NCBI GenBank assembly: GCA_034770075.1
Contig: CM068379.1
Span: 13,890,922 to 13,954,921, forward strand
Direction: 5' to 3'
From: Aralia elata
Taxonomy: Eukaryota; Streptophyta; Magnoliopsida; Apiales; Araliaceae
Length of the DNA: 64,000 nucleotides
A program made the position numbers and the translations under genes. Shown piece by piece: positions 11,514 through 24,872 of this stretch. Within the stretch, counting starts at the first letter, position 1, and every line of letters starts with the position of its first letter. The notes under the pieces were generated by a model, which was not told where the DNA came from, searched no databases, and saw nothing but the letters and a program-made list of their open reading frames with translations.

Positions 11514-11855
11514 ATGAGGATAGTTTGTTTCCATTTTTTCTTCTAATTCCCACGTTGCTTCTTCTGCATTGTGGTTTTTCCATAATACCTTTACTGAAGG
11601 TATTGTCTTATTTCTGAGGACTTGTTCTTTCCTATCAATTATCTGAATATGAACTTCTTCATACGTTCCTTTTCAAACTGTATAGGCCCGTACTCTATCA
11701 CGTGTTTATAATCTCGCTTATATGGTCGTAAGACCGACACGTGAAACACATTATGAACATGTTCTAATTATGGAGGTAACGCTACTTCATAGGCTACTTC
11801 TCCAATTCTTCGCAAAACAAAACTACTTAAAAGTTATAAGGATAACTTTTCTTCA
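11514..11855 (-). pseudogene. Integrase C-terminus and chromodomain relic, body 2
   Basis: This is the body-2 copy of the relic at 4690-5030, with the same stop and frameshift. The lesions therefore predate the duplication of the bodies. It lies directly before the purine tract (11455-11467 on plus) and the middle LTR. Confidence 0.78.
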
Positions 11856-12373
11856 AATTTTCACGTTGCCTTTGTCGATGTTGATCAGCCTACTTCTGTT
11901 ATTGATCTTGAACTGCTACGAATTTTAATCGATTGCTTGTCGTCTGTTTGCATTCTGGTTCTAGCATATTGTTGTCTGTTATTTCTTGCATACGAACCTT
12001 CATAAGACTACGCGCTTTTATTCGTATGATAAATATTATTATACACAAATTTTACTCGAGACACGGATTCGATCCATCTTAGATACGCTTCTATTTACTT
12101 CTGCATGTTCTTCTAGAAATTTAACGCGAAACGAATTCCGATAAGATATTGTCGAAATTAACATTTTATATTTAACTGACATCATCTAACTTGGTTACTA
12201 ATCGGAACTCGAATTCTTCTTTCAACCTTTTTATTATTCCTTAATAATGGATGATTTTTCTAACTTATTTCTTCTCCTGAAATCCTCTTGCTTATTCTTA
12301 TAGCTAAAGAATTTTAATGTCCCTAAGGGTATATGTAATCTTACTATTTAAAGAAAAATAGGTCGCATCCGAA

Positions 12374-13560
12374 TCAAACATATACATGTATATAATTGAT
12401 CGGAATAGTACCTGAAATTCCACCTCTGGCTGCTGTTGTGTCTTGGACCGTTATATTGAAGTTCCTCGCGGTTGGTCTATTTGGTGGAGTTGGACCGGTT
12501 ATAGCTAGCTTTCCACTGTTATTCCCTGTATTGAAGTTTCCCCCGTCGATCCTTTTCTTTGGGCAATTTCTTGCCATATGGTCCGTGGACCCACAAATAA
12601 AACATCCGCTATTCTTTCTTGGGTTTGGGTAGTTAGGAGAGATGTGTCCCTCCTGTCCGCAGTTATAACATACCGATCTTCCCTTCAAACATTCTCCTGA
12701 GTGATTTTTCTCGCATTTATTACATTGTTCGACCCTTTTCTTTGGGTCTCCCTGATTATTTTCAGTATTCCCGGAGTTTTTCCATTTTCTCTTTCCACTT
12801 CCACTGCCTCCCTCAGGTCTAACTACACCTTCGACTTTAACTTTATTCTTCTTCTCTTTATTATAGAGGCTCATGGCCTCACTTCCGTCTTCAGCTATGA
12901 TGGCCTTTTCTAAGATTGATCCAAAAGAACCAATCTGCAACACTACGACCTTGTTGTAGAGCCAGGGTTTTAGGCCCTGCTCAAACCTTCTCGTCTTCCT
13001 TTCTTCAGTGTCCACTTGGTATGGAGCAAACCTAGCCAACTCATTAAATTTTGCAGCATATTGGGGCACCGTCATGTCCCCTTGTTTCAGTTCTAAGAAT
13101 CGAACTTCCATTCTATTATGCATGCTTTCTGGGAAATAATTCTCGAAAAAGATTTCCTTGAATCTTTCCCAGCTAATTACTCCTTCTCCAGCTCTGGTCT
13201 TGTTTGCTTCCCACCAGAAATTTGCCTCCCCCTTTAGCATGTAGGCAGCAAATGAAGTTTTCTGTTCATCGTTCACCCTTGCTATCTCAAAGGCTTTCTC
13301 AATCTCTTTAATCCAGGACTGTGCCTCTATATGTTCAGTGGTTCCTCTAAACTCCGGAGGTCCCACAGTTTTGAAGTCTTTGAAACTAGCGATATGAACT
13401 GCTGGTGGATCCTATTCTGGAAAGCTCCCATCAACAAGTCTATGAATTGCTGCATCGGATTCTCTTGTCCCTCATTTCTATTTTCATTCTCATTTACTGG
13501 TTCCTCATGTTCAGCTCTCTGTGCTCTAGGTATTCCTCTTCCTCTCCATCTAGGTGGCAT
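12374..13560 (-). pseudogene. gag: gag, body 2, frameshifted by a 28-bp deletion
   Basis: Over 97% similar to the 404-aa gag of body 1, but a 28-bp deletion near 13411 shifts the frame after about residue 50. The N-terminal piece reads from 13560 and the rest from 13366 in another frame. Further changes weaken it: the last Cys of one canonical zinc knuckle is Tyr (the box ends SPNY), and the first box has Glu for Gly. The protein ends in the same protease stub as body 1. It is probably non-functional. Confidence 0.85.
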
Positions 13561-14194
13561 TTTCTGTTTAATAAAATTTATTATAAATAAACACTTTTTT
13601 TAAGACATTCATATGCAATGCTTAACAACAATCCTTAAAACAAAACATATTTAATCATTTTTATATTAAACATGTTTTTCTTTGCTTATAGCATTCTCTT
13701 GCTATATATTACTCTTTTTCGTTTAATAATAATATTATTATTAAACTACTACATGTATCAAACAGTTTCTTTCCAGGCTTAATACACAATCATATCAAAA
13801 CATATTTAATATTATATTAAACATGCTTCTATTTACATACAAAAGTCAGTACATTACTTTTCTTTTAATAGCTTCACTTGTTATTCTCTTTCTTATAGCC
13901 TTCACTTGCTATATTCATCTATTTCTGTCCCAAAAACTATTCTCTCTAATCCTTAACTATTATAATAGTTAGGATTCAAAGGTTATCCCATAATAGTAAC
14001 AAAAGTTGGGATTCTCAGTTACACTACCATCTATTTACATCATATATACACATATTTACACATAGTCTCGCATTGTTTCTCAAACATCAACAAACAACTT
14101 TTCTTCTAGATCTGACCAACAGTAGTGGTCCTAACACGTTCGTCTTTTGTAATCGCAATAACCCGAGCACGGGAGATGGACTGGCTGAATTGAC

Positions 14195-14729
14195 CTATCT
14201 CGGGTGGATAAGTCCAAACCGCATCGCATTCACTGTCCTTTGGATGTTTCTCAGTTCATTCTGAAGATCACGGATATGCTCGTCCATCATTTGTTGCTCT
14301 TGTATCTCAATATCTCTAATATTGTTCAGATTATGAAACTCTGCTTGTAGCTCATGTAGCCTAGCCTCATAATAATGTGCTCTATCCTCAGCTATCTGGA
14401 GTTGATTGCTCATTTCAACATTTTGGTCCATCAGATGACGAAACATTATTCCCAAGTGTACTAAGGCTTCTTCCAGTTCAGGGTTGTTATTATCATTATC
14501 TTCTGAATTCAATTGATACATTATCTTCCAGTACAGCTTCAGTAGCTGCATTTTCCCCTAGGTTGTTCTCGGGTTCTTCCTCAGGATCCTCATCCGGATC
14601 GGACTCGGGATCGCTTTCTATCAGCACAACCGGCACTAGTGCTGGTGCTGGCTGTTGTACTACAGAAAGTGGAGGAATCAATTCCTCAGTATCAACCTGA
14701 ATATTCTGGACTTCATCTTCACCTGACAT
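14195..14729 (-). pseudogene. Acidic and coiled-coil leader ORFs, body 2, truncated
   Basis: Copies of the body-1 leader ORFs. The acidic ORF is 14496-14729 (77 aa). The coiled-coil ORF is 14195-14551 and is shortened to 118 aa because a 40-bp deletion removes its late part and shifts the frame. The 56-bp out-of-frame overlap of the two ORFs is the same as in body 1, so it was present in the parent element. Confidence 0.6.
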
Positions 14730-14944
14730 CTATACACAGTTTAACAACTCGATTAATACTTAACACAATTTATATAATCACATAACAAATAACAGTTTTA
14801 TTTAAGTTATTTTTATTTAACATTTTACGATGAATTTCCACAATTCATCACTTTCAAACTCTATTTGAGTTATTTATTTTCTGCTTGTCTAATTGGTCTA
14901 AGGTTATAGCCCAAGGTATCCCATCCTAAGGTTTTTAACCTACA

Positions 14945-14957
14945 GCTCTGATACCAA
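14945..14957 (-). promoter_or_regulatory. Primer binding site, body 2 (initiator tRNA-Met)
   Basis: Minus-strand TTGGTATCAGAGC, two bases after the LTR terminus at 14960, identical to the body-1 site. Confidence 0.88.
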
Positions 14958-14959
14958 CC

Positions 14960-17900
14960 TGTGACGCCCCCAAATTCGGGTACTTAAAACCCGTACTTGG
15001 TGCTACACGATATCATTCCTACAAACTGCTTATAATCAAAGATAATAACAATTATTATATCAGAGGTATCTATCCCAGGTACGAAGACCTTTAGTATCTT
15101 TATTACATGATAGATATTGTATTTTTAAAACAAAAGTCTATCTATTACAACAGCCATTTATAACTACTCTTGTAGCTTTCCCTTGCCTTTATCCTTTTCG
15201 GACCCTTCTATGCGTTCTGGCTTAGCTGAAAACATTTATATTCAAAGCAAGAATGAGAATTTGATTGCTCAGTAAGTAATAATAATTGATAAACACGTAT
15301 ATCAAGAAATAAATGTTCTCTTTGAGATATGCTTTGATAGCAGAATAAATATCATAAAGCAACTGAACGATTCTTAAACGACAGTATAACTCATTTATAT
15401 TCTTGAAATGATATACTGAATTCTGATACTGAGTGGTCACAAGACCATGAACGTTTATTTTTCTTTTCTTGAAAAGGTTCTATCAGAAATTCATCTGTGA
15501 ACCGTCTGGTCTTACGGGCACGGTGGGTGATCAGCCCGTTATGCGCTGTATTGATCAATACTATCTATTAGAACAACACTTGTGTCCATCGTCACCGTCC
15601 CCAGGACGCAATATAAAATGTTCCCAAGTTAGGGATGTTCTACTCAGTTTGAAGTTCAACCCAAAAGCAAACAAAAGGGATGAACAGCTTTATCAATTCT
15701 GAAAATATTTCAAGACTTAAAGCGAAAGAATTGAAATAATCAAATCTTGTGTCTAGCCGAGACAAAAGGCTTAGACCTTCATTGAACTGTAAATGTATAC
15801 CGAATTTCATCAAGTACATATGATCTTACCTTTATCGTTTTTCGAAGCTGATTGGAATAAAATTAGATAACCTTGTATTAAAAAAAAATGGCGAAACATT
15901 TGCTCAAGGTAAGTGAACTTGTTTGAAAGTAAGGAATTGAGATACTTGCTCAAAAATAAACAAGATCAGGATACTTGCTCAATAAAAAGAGTAAAGTTTA
16001 GATACTTGCCTTGGGTGTCGATTAGTAAGTTATAACTCTAGCTTAATTTTGCTTCGCGAATCCTACACATTTATATCCATGTATAGGCACACATTAGTTT
16101 ATTAACCCGATGTATATCTACACCAAATAGTTCCACACACTCGGTCATATAAGTCAAGTAATCATGTATAGACATTCATTCAATTTTATTGTACAGCATG
16201 TTTTTACTTTCCTTTAAAATTTCATAAACTCTATTCAAGAACGTTCTCTTTTTGAAGTTCTTTTAAGATCTTGGATTTATACATAAGTTCACATATATCC
16301 GCATTCTTGTTTCCTTCATTTTTCCTCTTTCATTTCAAAAGTCCTTTTAGGAATTCCTTTTAGAATCTTTTGAAATCTTAGCTTGAACATTACTCATATG
16401 TTTTGACATTTGATCGTAGCATTCCGGTGTCTACACACCATATATTTAGCTTAGTTAAGGTAAACGCTTAAGCGATATGCTCGGCATTCACTTGATATTT
16501 CATTCTTAAAATTTGTTTTGCTAGTATTAGTTAATTAATCTTAAACAACATTCGAGTTGGTTTAGATATTCAATAGATAGGCTAGTTTGAACCTCCTCAT
16601 GCTTAGTATATCATGTCCTGAAGGATAATTAACATTTGCATTAAAGTTCTCTTGTTAGCAAACTGCTCTTGAAGTTTTGCAGCAGCGGCGCCGCTTTTAT
16701 TCTTGAGGTTCAGTAGCAGCGCTGCGGCGCTCCAAATAACCTTTATACTGGCGCCACGGCGCTAGTGCTCTGCACTTGATTTTGCAGGTTCTGTTTTCTG
16801 CAAAACCTTTAATTCAAAACCCAAATTGTTTCCAATGCTTCAAAGTTGCTATCCAATAAGTTTAAATGACTTGAACTAGCTTATACATCTAATTTATATC
16901 ACTTATTACTGTCTACATCATTTGAATCATTTTAATTCCTAAGATTTTGAAATAAATTCCCATTTGGGCATTTAAGCAAATAATTGGTATACAATCATTT
17001 AAACTTCAGTAGTCACGGCCAATTAATCATACTTACTTCCAGATTTCATAGGAATCTTATTATGAACCCCACAAGAAACACAGACAAACAATCTTACAAA
17101 ATCCTCTTATACATGATATAACACATATATTCACACATATTAATGCCTTTACTTAGCTGTGATATATTTACAAAAGATGAGGGTTTTACCTCAAGCCTGC
17201 CTAATTCCAAATAAATTCAGAGTTTGTCTTTGCTTTTTCTTCTGTAACTTCTGCTATTTTGGAAATTTTATGGTACCTTGAAAGTACGGAGCTTGGATAC
17301 TAGATTTTTTTTTTGTTTGGAGTAACTCTCTGAACGAAAGAAAACTTGAAATAAAAAGGCTGAGGATTTATTTTATAGAACAGTTTATACTTGATCAGTA
17401 CACCAAATCCTTGCTCCTTGCGTTGTAGGACTGCTGAGTCATTCAATCTATGCTTCTAGTATCTGTCCAGCTCCTGCTATTTAGTTTAGTGTCTAGACTT
17501 AACTTACTTGCTCAATACATAAGTATATATTATATTACTATTTTACTGACTTAGCTAGAATACTTGAAGGTTACGCCTACTTAGTCTATATGATTCAGTA
17601 CATATATTACACTTATTAGTATGTAATACATATAATATATACATATACGAATATTACATAATTTTATACTTTCCGAATTTATCGCGAACGAATACTTTGT
17701 ATTTTATCTCAACATCTATCATATAAAAAAAATATAACATTTATACCAAAAATCTTTTCCATCAAAACGGAAACTATTTATTAAATAAAAATATTTTATT
17801 TAATAAATAAATTTATTATATTAAAATAATTTATTTACCATAAATCATTTTAATATTCACCCAGATACCTTTATCGCATTATAATTCACTTCAAGAAATT

Positions 17901-18209
17901 ATTTACGTAATAAATATATTTTCAATATATTTATCACATTACATTCCGTACATACATCACACCATAATTATTCATAAAAGCAGTATAATAAATCAAATAA
18001 AATAATAATTTTATTTCTTTCGCATGATAAATTGCTTATAACAATTTATTAAATAAAATAAATATAAATTATTATATTTAACATATTTCGTACACCAACA
18101 TATTATATCGCACGTAATCACATATACAATGCAATATAATATACCATTAAAAATAAAATTTTAATTTATTAAATCTTTATTTTATTGTCTGAAATTCTAG
18201 ATCGCTACA
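14960..18209 (-). repeat. Rightmost (outer 5') LTR of the array (3250 bp)
   Basis: On the minus strand it runs TGTAGCGATC...GGGGGCGTCACA. Homology with the other LTRs ends at 18209 exactly at the LTR terminus, giving the outer border of the array; the flank begins ACAAC. It differs from the middle LTR at roughly 15 positions by eye. GC-rich palindromes lie at about 16677-16770. Confidence 0.9.
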
Positions 18210-21008
18210 ACAACAGTCTTTTTCCTAAGCTCACAGCCCTGTACCCAGCTGCCTTCTGTTTTCTGCTTCTTGCTGCTGTCATAGACAGCAGCGTTACCTC
18301 ACAATGCCAGGCAAAATATACACACACATACTAGATTGTTGCTAGGGAGGTACCAGCTATGGTCTATTATGATGGTGGGTTGTTGCTGCTGTTGTGTCGC
18401 ACGCTGCTGCACAATTACTGTGTATGCAGCTGCTGCACACAGCAGCCCCTCCTTCACCGCGTAGCTCATTTGCACAACTATAAGTTTTAACACTTATGTT
18501 CGATAAAATTACGTTCGAATATATTATAAACACTATAATAGACTATCTAAAAAAATATTAGCCCTCTATTTTAAATACCTTAGGCTGCCCAAAACAAACC
18601 CTAAACAAATGATCCGACACATTTGTTAACTTTTTGTTTTGAGTTAAAACGCTTTGTATCCAAATTTGATTCGCCCAAACTCTTAAATTAACTATATATA
18701 GTGTATATATATAACTTAGGTTTTGGCTTCGCTTAATTACCTAGTTTTTTGCAAAAACAGTTCTAAAAGGACTTTTAACGAACATGTTATAAACGTTATT
18801 TTAAAACTCAGATTTCATAATCATTCATTTCGTATAAACCCAATTCATTCTCCTTATTACTCCGCACAACAACAACTAAGCTCCATGATACTAATTCAGT
18901 CCATAACATTCAAATTTTATCACAAAACGTACAAGGAATTCCTTTACACAACATACTAATTATAAAGCCAATATAATAGCACATATCTTGACTAACAAAC
19001 TGCTCAACACCTCATCATAGCAGCTGATTTACACCACTATCCACATATATCAGTTAATGAAGTACTAAAATAAACAAACAATATACTAACTTTGTATGAA
19101 TTCATTTGTTAATAACAAAGATTATATAACCTACTATAATTGAGCATACTAAACTTCAATTATATATCATATGAAATTATTTGTAACACATACATGCTTC
19201 TATTATTTTTTTTTAAATTCCCAATACATGTTATTACATATTAAGCATTTTTAAGCATGTACTCACATTATTAACATATCACAGCCCTATACCTTCAAGG
19301 ACATGCATGATTACTTATGTAATTGATGATATATATAGATTATATTCCTGGCTTAGAACATAAAAGGCCAAATTTCACACTTTAATCAAAACAGCCCATC
19401 ATGTAATAACAGTTCATTTAAAACTTCCATCAAATATAAAACATAAGGAATTAGACTTCTATTTCAATACTAACGCCCTCCACCCAATTTCAGTCCACAA
19501 AGAAGTTTAAAAGAAATCCCTTTTATAACCAGTTGATGAACTTCTTACCATAATTCTTGAAAGCAAAGCTTTGTATTTCATTTATAATATGTCCTTTGTT
19601 TATCACCAAAAGAAATTCTATTATAATAACATCTATTCTATCCACTGTTAACCCATTAAGCAAATAACAGTTTCACATTGATAGAAACCCCAGTTATACC
19701 ATTTACTAACCCACACCATCAAGAACTAAATTACACTTGATATATTATTATCACACCAAATTCAGCAATTTTACCCAAATTTAACACATAGCAGATTAAG
19801 CCCCTTTCATACCGAAAGAAGGAAAATAAAATCAATTAAAGCCTTAACCAGAAATCCCTAAATTGTGAAACTCATTTGAGGTTAAAGTTCTAAACACAAA
19901 GCTACAATTTCCCAATCCAATTACACAACTAAATTATTATTATCACAATCACCGAATGAACTTTTAATAGCTAATACAAACTCAAGCCCTAAATCAGGAA
20001 TTACCCAATTCGAATCTTAATTATCAAATTCGAGCATACCTGAAGCAATTTCAGTTCTTAATGCTCAGCAAATCGCAAATCCTTCCTTCTTCTTCTTCCC
20101 ACACGAACCAGCAACCTCCAGCCCCTTCCCACGCGAAATGGCCGAGTCCCAAACCCAGGGGTTTCCAACCAAAGCTCCCTCCTCTATCCCTTGTGTAACT
20201 GCCTTCTCTTTCAGTAGAAGCAAAAATCTATTCATTATTTCCCAAATCTCGCCAGCTCCTGCTTGCCCAAATGAGTTATCAGCCTCCTCTCAACTTGGTT
20301 TGGCCACCTCTTGCTTCAATCAGAGATATGGAAGAATAGATCTAAGGCTGTGTTTGGCTAGGTGGTGCTTCTTCTTTTCTTTTTTTTTATATTTTAAATC
20401 CCTCATGAGTATAATTAATAATTACCTAATAAGAAGGAAATTAAAAAAAAAAAAACCCCTTCACCTAAACCATTATAAACCCATTAGGAGATTATATTAT
20501 TTATCTTTAAGGTACATTATTAAAATAATTTATACTACTAAATTATCTTAATAACCTATAATATTCTACTACTTAATTAAAGAGTCTCAAAATAAATAAA
20601 CCACTCATTAATCAAGTAGAGGGAATAATATAATTAATCCAGGGTTTAAATATTAAAATAATTTAATCCCTTAAATTATTTTAATAACCCATAAAATAAT
20701 AAATAATTCCCTGAAAATAAATACAGATAACCCCATTAAATAATATAGGCAATATTATAATTAACTTAAGGTTTTAGAATTAAAATAATTTTAACCCCTT
20801 TTAATTATTTTAATAACCTGTAAGCTAATTAATAATATCAACCCAATTATTCTAGGATTCCATCCCACAAAATCTTAACTTGCAACCATATATATGTCAC
20901 AATAGCCAATGAAACTAAATAAATAAAAAAAATTTATACCTAAAATTCATATATGAAATCTGACTAGAATAATTGTACCTGTGCCTTTAAAAACTTCAGG
21001 GTTTTACA
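18210..21008 (-). repeat. Partial LTR-like sequence of another retrotransposon, host of the array
   Basis: The right border is sharp: copia integrase homology breaks at 21009, and the minus strand starts TGTAAAACCCTGAAG, a typical LTR start. The 5 bp to the right (GTCTG) would be its target duplication. It is at least 2.8 kb and non-coding. It includes a pyrimidine-rich stretch at about 20080-20300 and, on the minus strand, a donor-like CAG/GTATG near 20040, as in the U5/leader of long gypsy LTRs. Its left part is cut off by the array at 18209 and would continue outside the window. Whether it is a solo LTR or part of an element cannot be told. Confidence 0.6.
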
Positions 21009-21929
21009 GTCTGAATGTGAGGAAGGGAATGGAATGGACTCATAAGGGAAAATAGTTTCATGAAAAACGACATCACGACTAGTGAATATTTGGTGGGTGG
21101 CAAGGTCATAGAACTTGTAAGCTTTTTGACCAAGAGGATAGCCAAGAAAAATACGTCGTTTGGCTCGAGGAGCAAATTTATGGAGGGTGTGTACATCAGT
21201 AGCATAGGCAAGACACCTAAAAACTCGGATATGAGAATAAGAAGGAACCTTTCCATAAAGTCGTTCAAAAGGAGTTTGGTGAGAAAGGAGTGGTGTGGGC
21301 AAACGATTAATTATATGAATAACAGTAGAAACACAATCTGCCCAAAAATGTAAAGGAAGGTGGGCTTGAAAACGAAAAGCTCGAGCGGACTCAAGAACAT
21401 GGCGGTGCTTGCGCTCTACAATCCCATTTTGTTGAGGGGTAGAGACACAAGAATGTTGGTAAGTGGTCCCTTTTTGTTTAAAAAATTCCCGCATAGAGAG
21501 GAATTCGCGACCATTATCAGTCCGAAAGTTGGCTATAGAAGCATGGAATTGTGTTTGGACAAATGAGAAAAAATTGACAAGTAAATGTTGTGTTTCACTT
21601 TTGTGATGCATAAAAAATACCCAAGTGAATCTAGAATAATTAACCACAATAATCAAAAAATATTTCGCACCAGAAATAGAGGCAATTTTATAGGGGCCCC
21701 AAATGTCACAATGAATTAATTCAAAAGGTCTAACAGACGAAATTGAACTAACAGAAAATAGAAGTCGACTTTGTTTTGCAAGTGCACAAACATCACAAGC
21801 ATTATTGAACTGGAAAAGGAAATTTAACAAATGTTTTGCCATAAAATCTAATCTAGAGGAAGATAAATGCCCAGACGACGATGCCACAAAGCAGTGGAAG
21901 AGGTGTCTTGAGAACTGGATAAACGGCAA
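21009..21929 (-). pseudogene. Copia integrase core (truncated)
   Basis: A 321-codon ORF (20964-21929) whose last 15 codons come from the neighbouring LTR. Visible features: Cys pair of the zinc-binding region (CDVCALAKQ), catalytic Asp in HCDIWGP, second Asp in RTDNGREF, and Glu in QQNGIVERKH, so the DDE triad is present. The C-terminal part (ERLYGKVPSYSHIRVFRC, RIFLGYP) is the normal copia integrase extension. The upstream junction with GAG-pre-integrase is frameshifted near 21865. Truncated by the element at 21008. Confidence 0.88.
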
Positions 21930-22318
21930 GAAGTGGTTGTTGCGGATGGAGTTTGAGTTTTTTTTTCATTCTCTGATGCTAACGCAACCAAGTAATAAAG
22001 TCCGTCTCGTTCTTCACCCAAACCAATCGTCTTCCTCGTCGTCAAGTCCTGCAAAATACAACAATGAGGAAAAAAAATTACTGAACAATTTAGATCTCTG
22101 GTAACTCGACTCACAGACATTAAATCCACCGTGAAAGATGGCACACCAAGCACATTTTTTAAAGTAACAGCAGAATTCAAAGGTAAATTCCCAATGGATG
22201 TAATTGGAGCTTGTTCTCCACTTGGCAGAACAACTGGTGACAAAAGGGTGTTCTTACTGCTGTTGACAAGCAAAGTTGGAGATGAAGTAATGTGGTCTGT
22301 TGCACCACTGTCGATAAT
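21848..22318 (-). pseudogene. Copia protease and GAG-pre-integrase region
   Basis: Translation from about 22318 gives LIIDSGATDH, the aspartic protease active site, then the PSGEQAPI and VLGVPSFTVDLMSVSR segments typical of copia protease, and LWHRRLG of the GAG-pre-integrase zinc region. A TGA between the gag reading (ending RLH) and this segment is in frame, so a single nonsense change separates gag from protease. The frame is lost after LWHRRLG. Confidence 0.85.
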
Positions 22319-22321
22319 TAA

Positions 22322-22955
22322 TCAATGGAGGCGCAACAATGTTTGTAACAAACCTGAGGAAGCAGCATTATCTTTAGGATTGGTGGATTGTGTTGTCCCT
22401 TTACGCTGCATGATAGATAAGATTTGCTGGATTTTTAAATCAGAGAGCCCATTTGTTACCGACGACACTTCCTGCATTATTGGACTTTCCTTGACATTGT
22501 TCTTAACATTATTGACTGAAGATTGATGGTTACTGTTGCGCTTGAAATGAGTCCTTCCTTGATTAGCCTTGTTTGATACATGTTTAGGGTGTTCTGGTGG
22601 GTACCCATTTAGCTTCCAGCATGTTTCTCGTACATGGTGGTCACGGTCACAATAAGAGCAATGCAAAGGTTTTCGAGAAGAAGAACCTTTTCCATGTCGA
22701 ACAGCCAGAGCCACCGGTTCAGCCCTACGAACAACCATGGCTGAGTTCTCCGTTGTCTCACGTGCAGCCCCCAGGCTTCGTTGCTTTTCCTCTTGTATAA
22801 TGGAAGAGTATGCCTTGACAACATCAGGTAGCGGATTCATCAACAGAATTTGCCCTCAGTTTGCACTATAGGACTCATTGAGTCCCATGAGAAATTGCAT
22901 CAATCTGCATCTCTTATGGTCTGACCCACAAGAGCAAACGGTGTCATTATAGGAC
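22322..22955 (-). pseudogene. Copia gag, C-terminal half with zinc knuckle
   Basis: The minus-strand reading contains SCGSDHKRCRLMQFL, LNESYSA, an in-frame TGA, then NPLPDVVKAYSSI and a zinc knuckle of the copia type (CSYCDRDHHVRETC). It continues the gag that begins at 25452 but is separated from it by the solo LTR at 22961-24867. It ends at the TGA before protease. Confidence 0.85.
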
Positions 22956-22960
22956 CCTAG

Positions 22961-24867
22961 TGTAAGTTTGCAAAATCACAATCTAATTGTAATACGCAAC
23001 GGAAAATGAAAATTAAAATTTTTGCAACTTATCCATGAATCACCTTATGCATAACTATTAATTGAAGAAGAAGATGAACAAGAAATATACCTTAATAGAT
23101 TCAACCTTTGAACCGCTACAAGATCTACTCCTTGTTGATTTCTTCAAGCTCCTCCTTTCTTTGTTCCTTGGATTAAACACTAGCTTCAAAGTGTATGAAG
23201 CACTCTAGAGGTGATCCACCAAGAATGATTATATGAAACAATATTTGATTTTTACAAATCTTGGATGGCTAATCCAATAAGTTCTTTTATTCCTAACTCT
23301 TAAGAATAACAAGAACAATACATGAAGAACACTTTGAAAATTTAATCAACAACTTGATCTATAATTTTTGTGTTCTTGAGATGGAGGCTACTAGTTCATA
23401 ACTTAGTTTTCTTAGTTAGGTTAATTAGGAGAAACCCTAATTTTAATTAGTATTCCACCAAGTATGATACTTACATAATATGTAAGTATCAATATTCTCC
23501 TAACCCACATGTTTTACATTTAAGCACTTAACACATGTTTTGCATTTAAGCACTTAACACATGTTTTGCAATTATTTGACCAAATTCAAATTTGCATTTA
23601 ATTTAAATGATATTTACATTTCATTTAAATTAATTCTTAATCTAATTAAGAATTAAATGATAATAATAATAATAAGATTTCTCTTATTAATTTATAATTC
23701 AATATTTCTCCAAATATATCATTATAAATATTAAGCATTTCAATTTATTCAACTAATAAATTAAATACTTAATTTATCATCATTAAGCCAATTGTTTCCA
23801 ATATAATATTATTCTTTTTGCGGTGTGACCCTTTAGGTTCAATATTATGCCGGTAGTAGAATAAATAAATTAGAACAATTCTAATATTATTTATAATGAA
23901 TTAAACTCCTTTAATTCATATATAAATAAATAATATTTATTCTACATCATGAGTGACACCTTACGATAATGTATCATGACTATCCGTATAATATGAAATC
24001 AACGTTTAATCACATAGAACCTATTCAGCAGTAGTTACCGTACAATTCAATCCTTCTACCATACAATGTCCCGATTAAATATAAGACATGGAATTACTGA
24101 CAAGTCTTATTTTATTTAATCATATGCATTTCGATCCAAGAATGCACAACTCCGATTAATGTAAATTAGAAACTCCTTTCTAATTTCATTCAACCCTGGC
24201 CAGGGATTCCTGAGCTGTCATTTATCAAATCGCATAGGACATTCTCTCCCTTTATCAGAAGTGGTAGATCCTTTGTCGATCATTCACCTACCTCCGTGTA
24301 TACTTTATTATACCCGTACATACCCTATGACATACCCAAAGGTATTAAGGAATATGACAAAGTATAACTTAACATACACAAGGTACTATGATGATCTCAA
24401 GTCCAAGGATCACTTGTACAACTATCACTTAAAAACTTCCCTATTGACAGGTGAATAAAACTCCATTAGGGTTCTTTAAGCGAGTCACGTTCAGTGAACT
24501 TATTCTCTAATAAGCACCTACATACTTGCTTTAGTGTCTTCACACAAATGATTATGAGATCAATCATTATCTTCAAAAGATCAAGCATAGTATGTACTAA
24601 TCTATCCGGATCAATAATCCCAATATTAGTGATCCAACGATTAGGAACATTTTAGTTTTGAGCTTTCTTGAATTTAGATCTCACTAGCATGATCTCATCA
24701 TGATTCTAAAAACATTGCTCGAAAACTATGGGTTCATCACATTTATTAATTCAACCAATTAACATGGATAAAATATGCCTTTTATTCTATTATTAATATT
24801 TGAATAAGATTACAAAGTAAATGCTTATTACATCAAATATAATTGGCTTGAGGGCATATTACTTTCA
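22961..24867 (-). repeat. Solo LTR of an Angela/Tork-like copia element (1907 bp), TSD CCTAG
   Basis: The 5-bp CCTAG is found at 22956-22960 and 24868-24872, and the enclosed sequence starts TGTAAG and ends TTTCA on plus (TG...CA). On the minus strand it begins TGAAAGTAATATGCCCTCAA and later contains CCTAAAGGGTCACACCGC, features I know from long Angela-type LTRs. It contains no PBS-internal-PPT structure, so a solo LTR left by LTR-LTR recombination is the best reading. It cleanly interrupts copia gag between LWDELG and SYNDTV. Confidence 0.88.
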
Positions 24868-24872
24868 CCTAG

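Larger units (their letters stand above)
2719..18209 (-). mobile_element. Three-LTR, two-body array of a gag-only chromovirus (TR-GAG-like)
   Basis: Read on the minus strand, the order is LTR (14960-18209), body (11455-14959), LTR (8203-11454), body (4631-8202), LTR (2719-4630, cut by element A). Each body begins with a PBS for initiator tRNA-Met and ends with a purine tract. Bodies are about 3.5 kb and carry gag but no RT or RNase H; a decayed integrase tail with chromodomain lies next to the 3' LTR. LTRs differ by roughly 0.5% by eye and bodies by about 1% plus two deletions in body 2 (28 and 40 bp). The chromodomain points to the Tekay/Del side of Ty3/gypsy. The right flank is ACAAC (18210-18214); the left flank is outside the window. 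Confidence 0.85.

Noticed and set aside
18299..18493. Short minus ORF with a Gln run
   Set aside because: Low-complexity CAG/CTG sequence in an LTR-like region; no start context or homology seen.
20138..20551. 137-codon plus ORF
   Set aside because: Lies in LTR U5-type sequence of the element at 18210-21008, and the protein is composition-biased without a recognisable domain.
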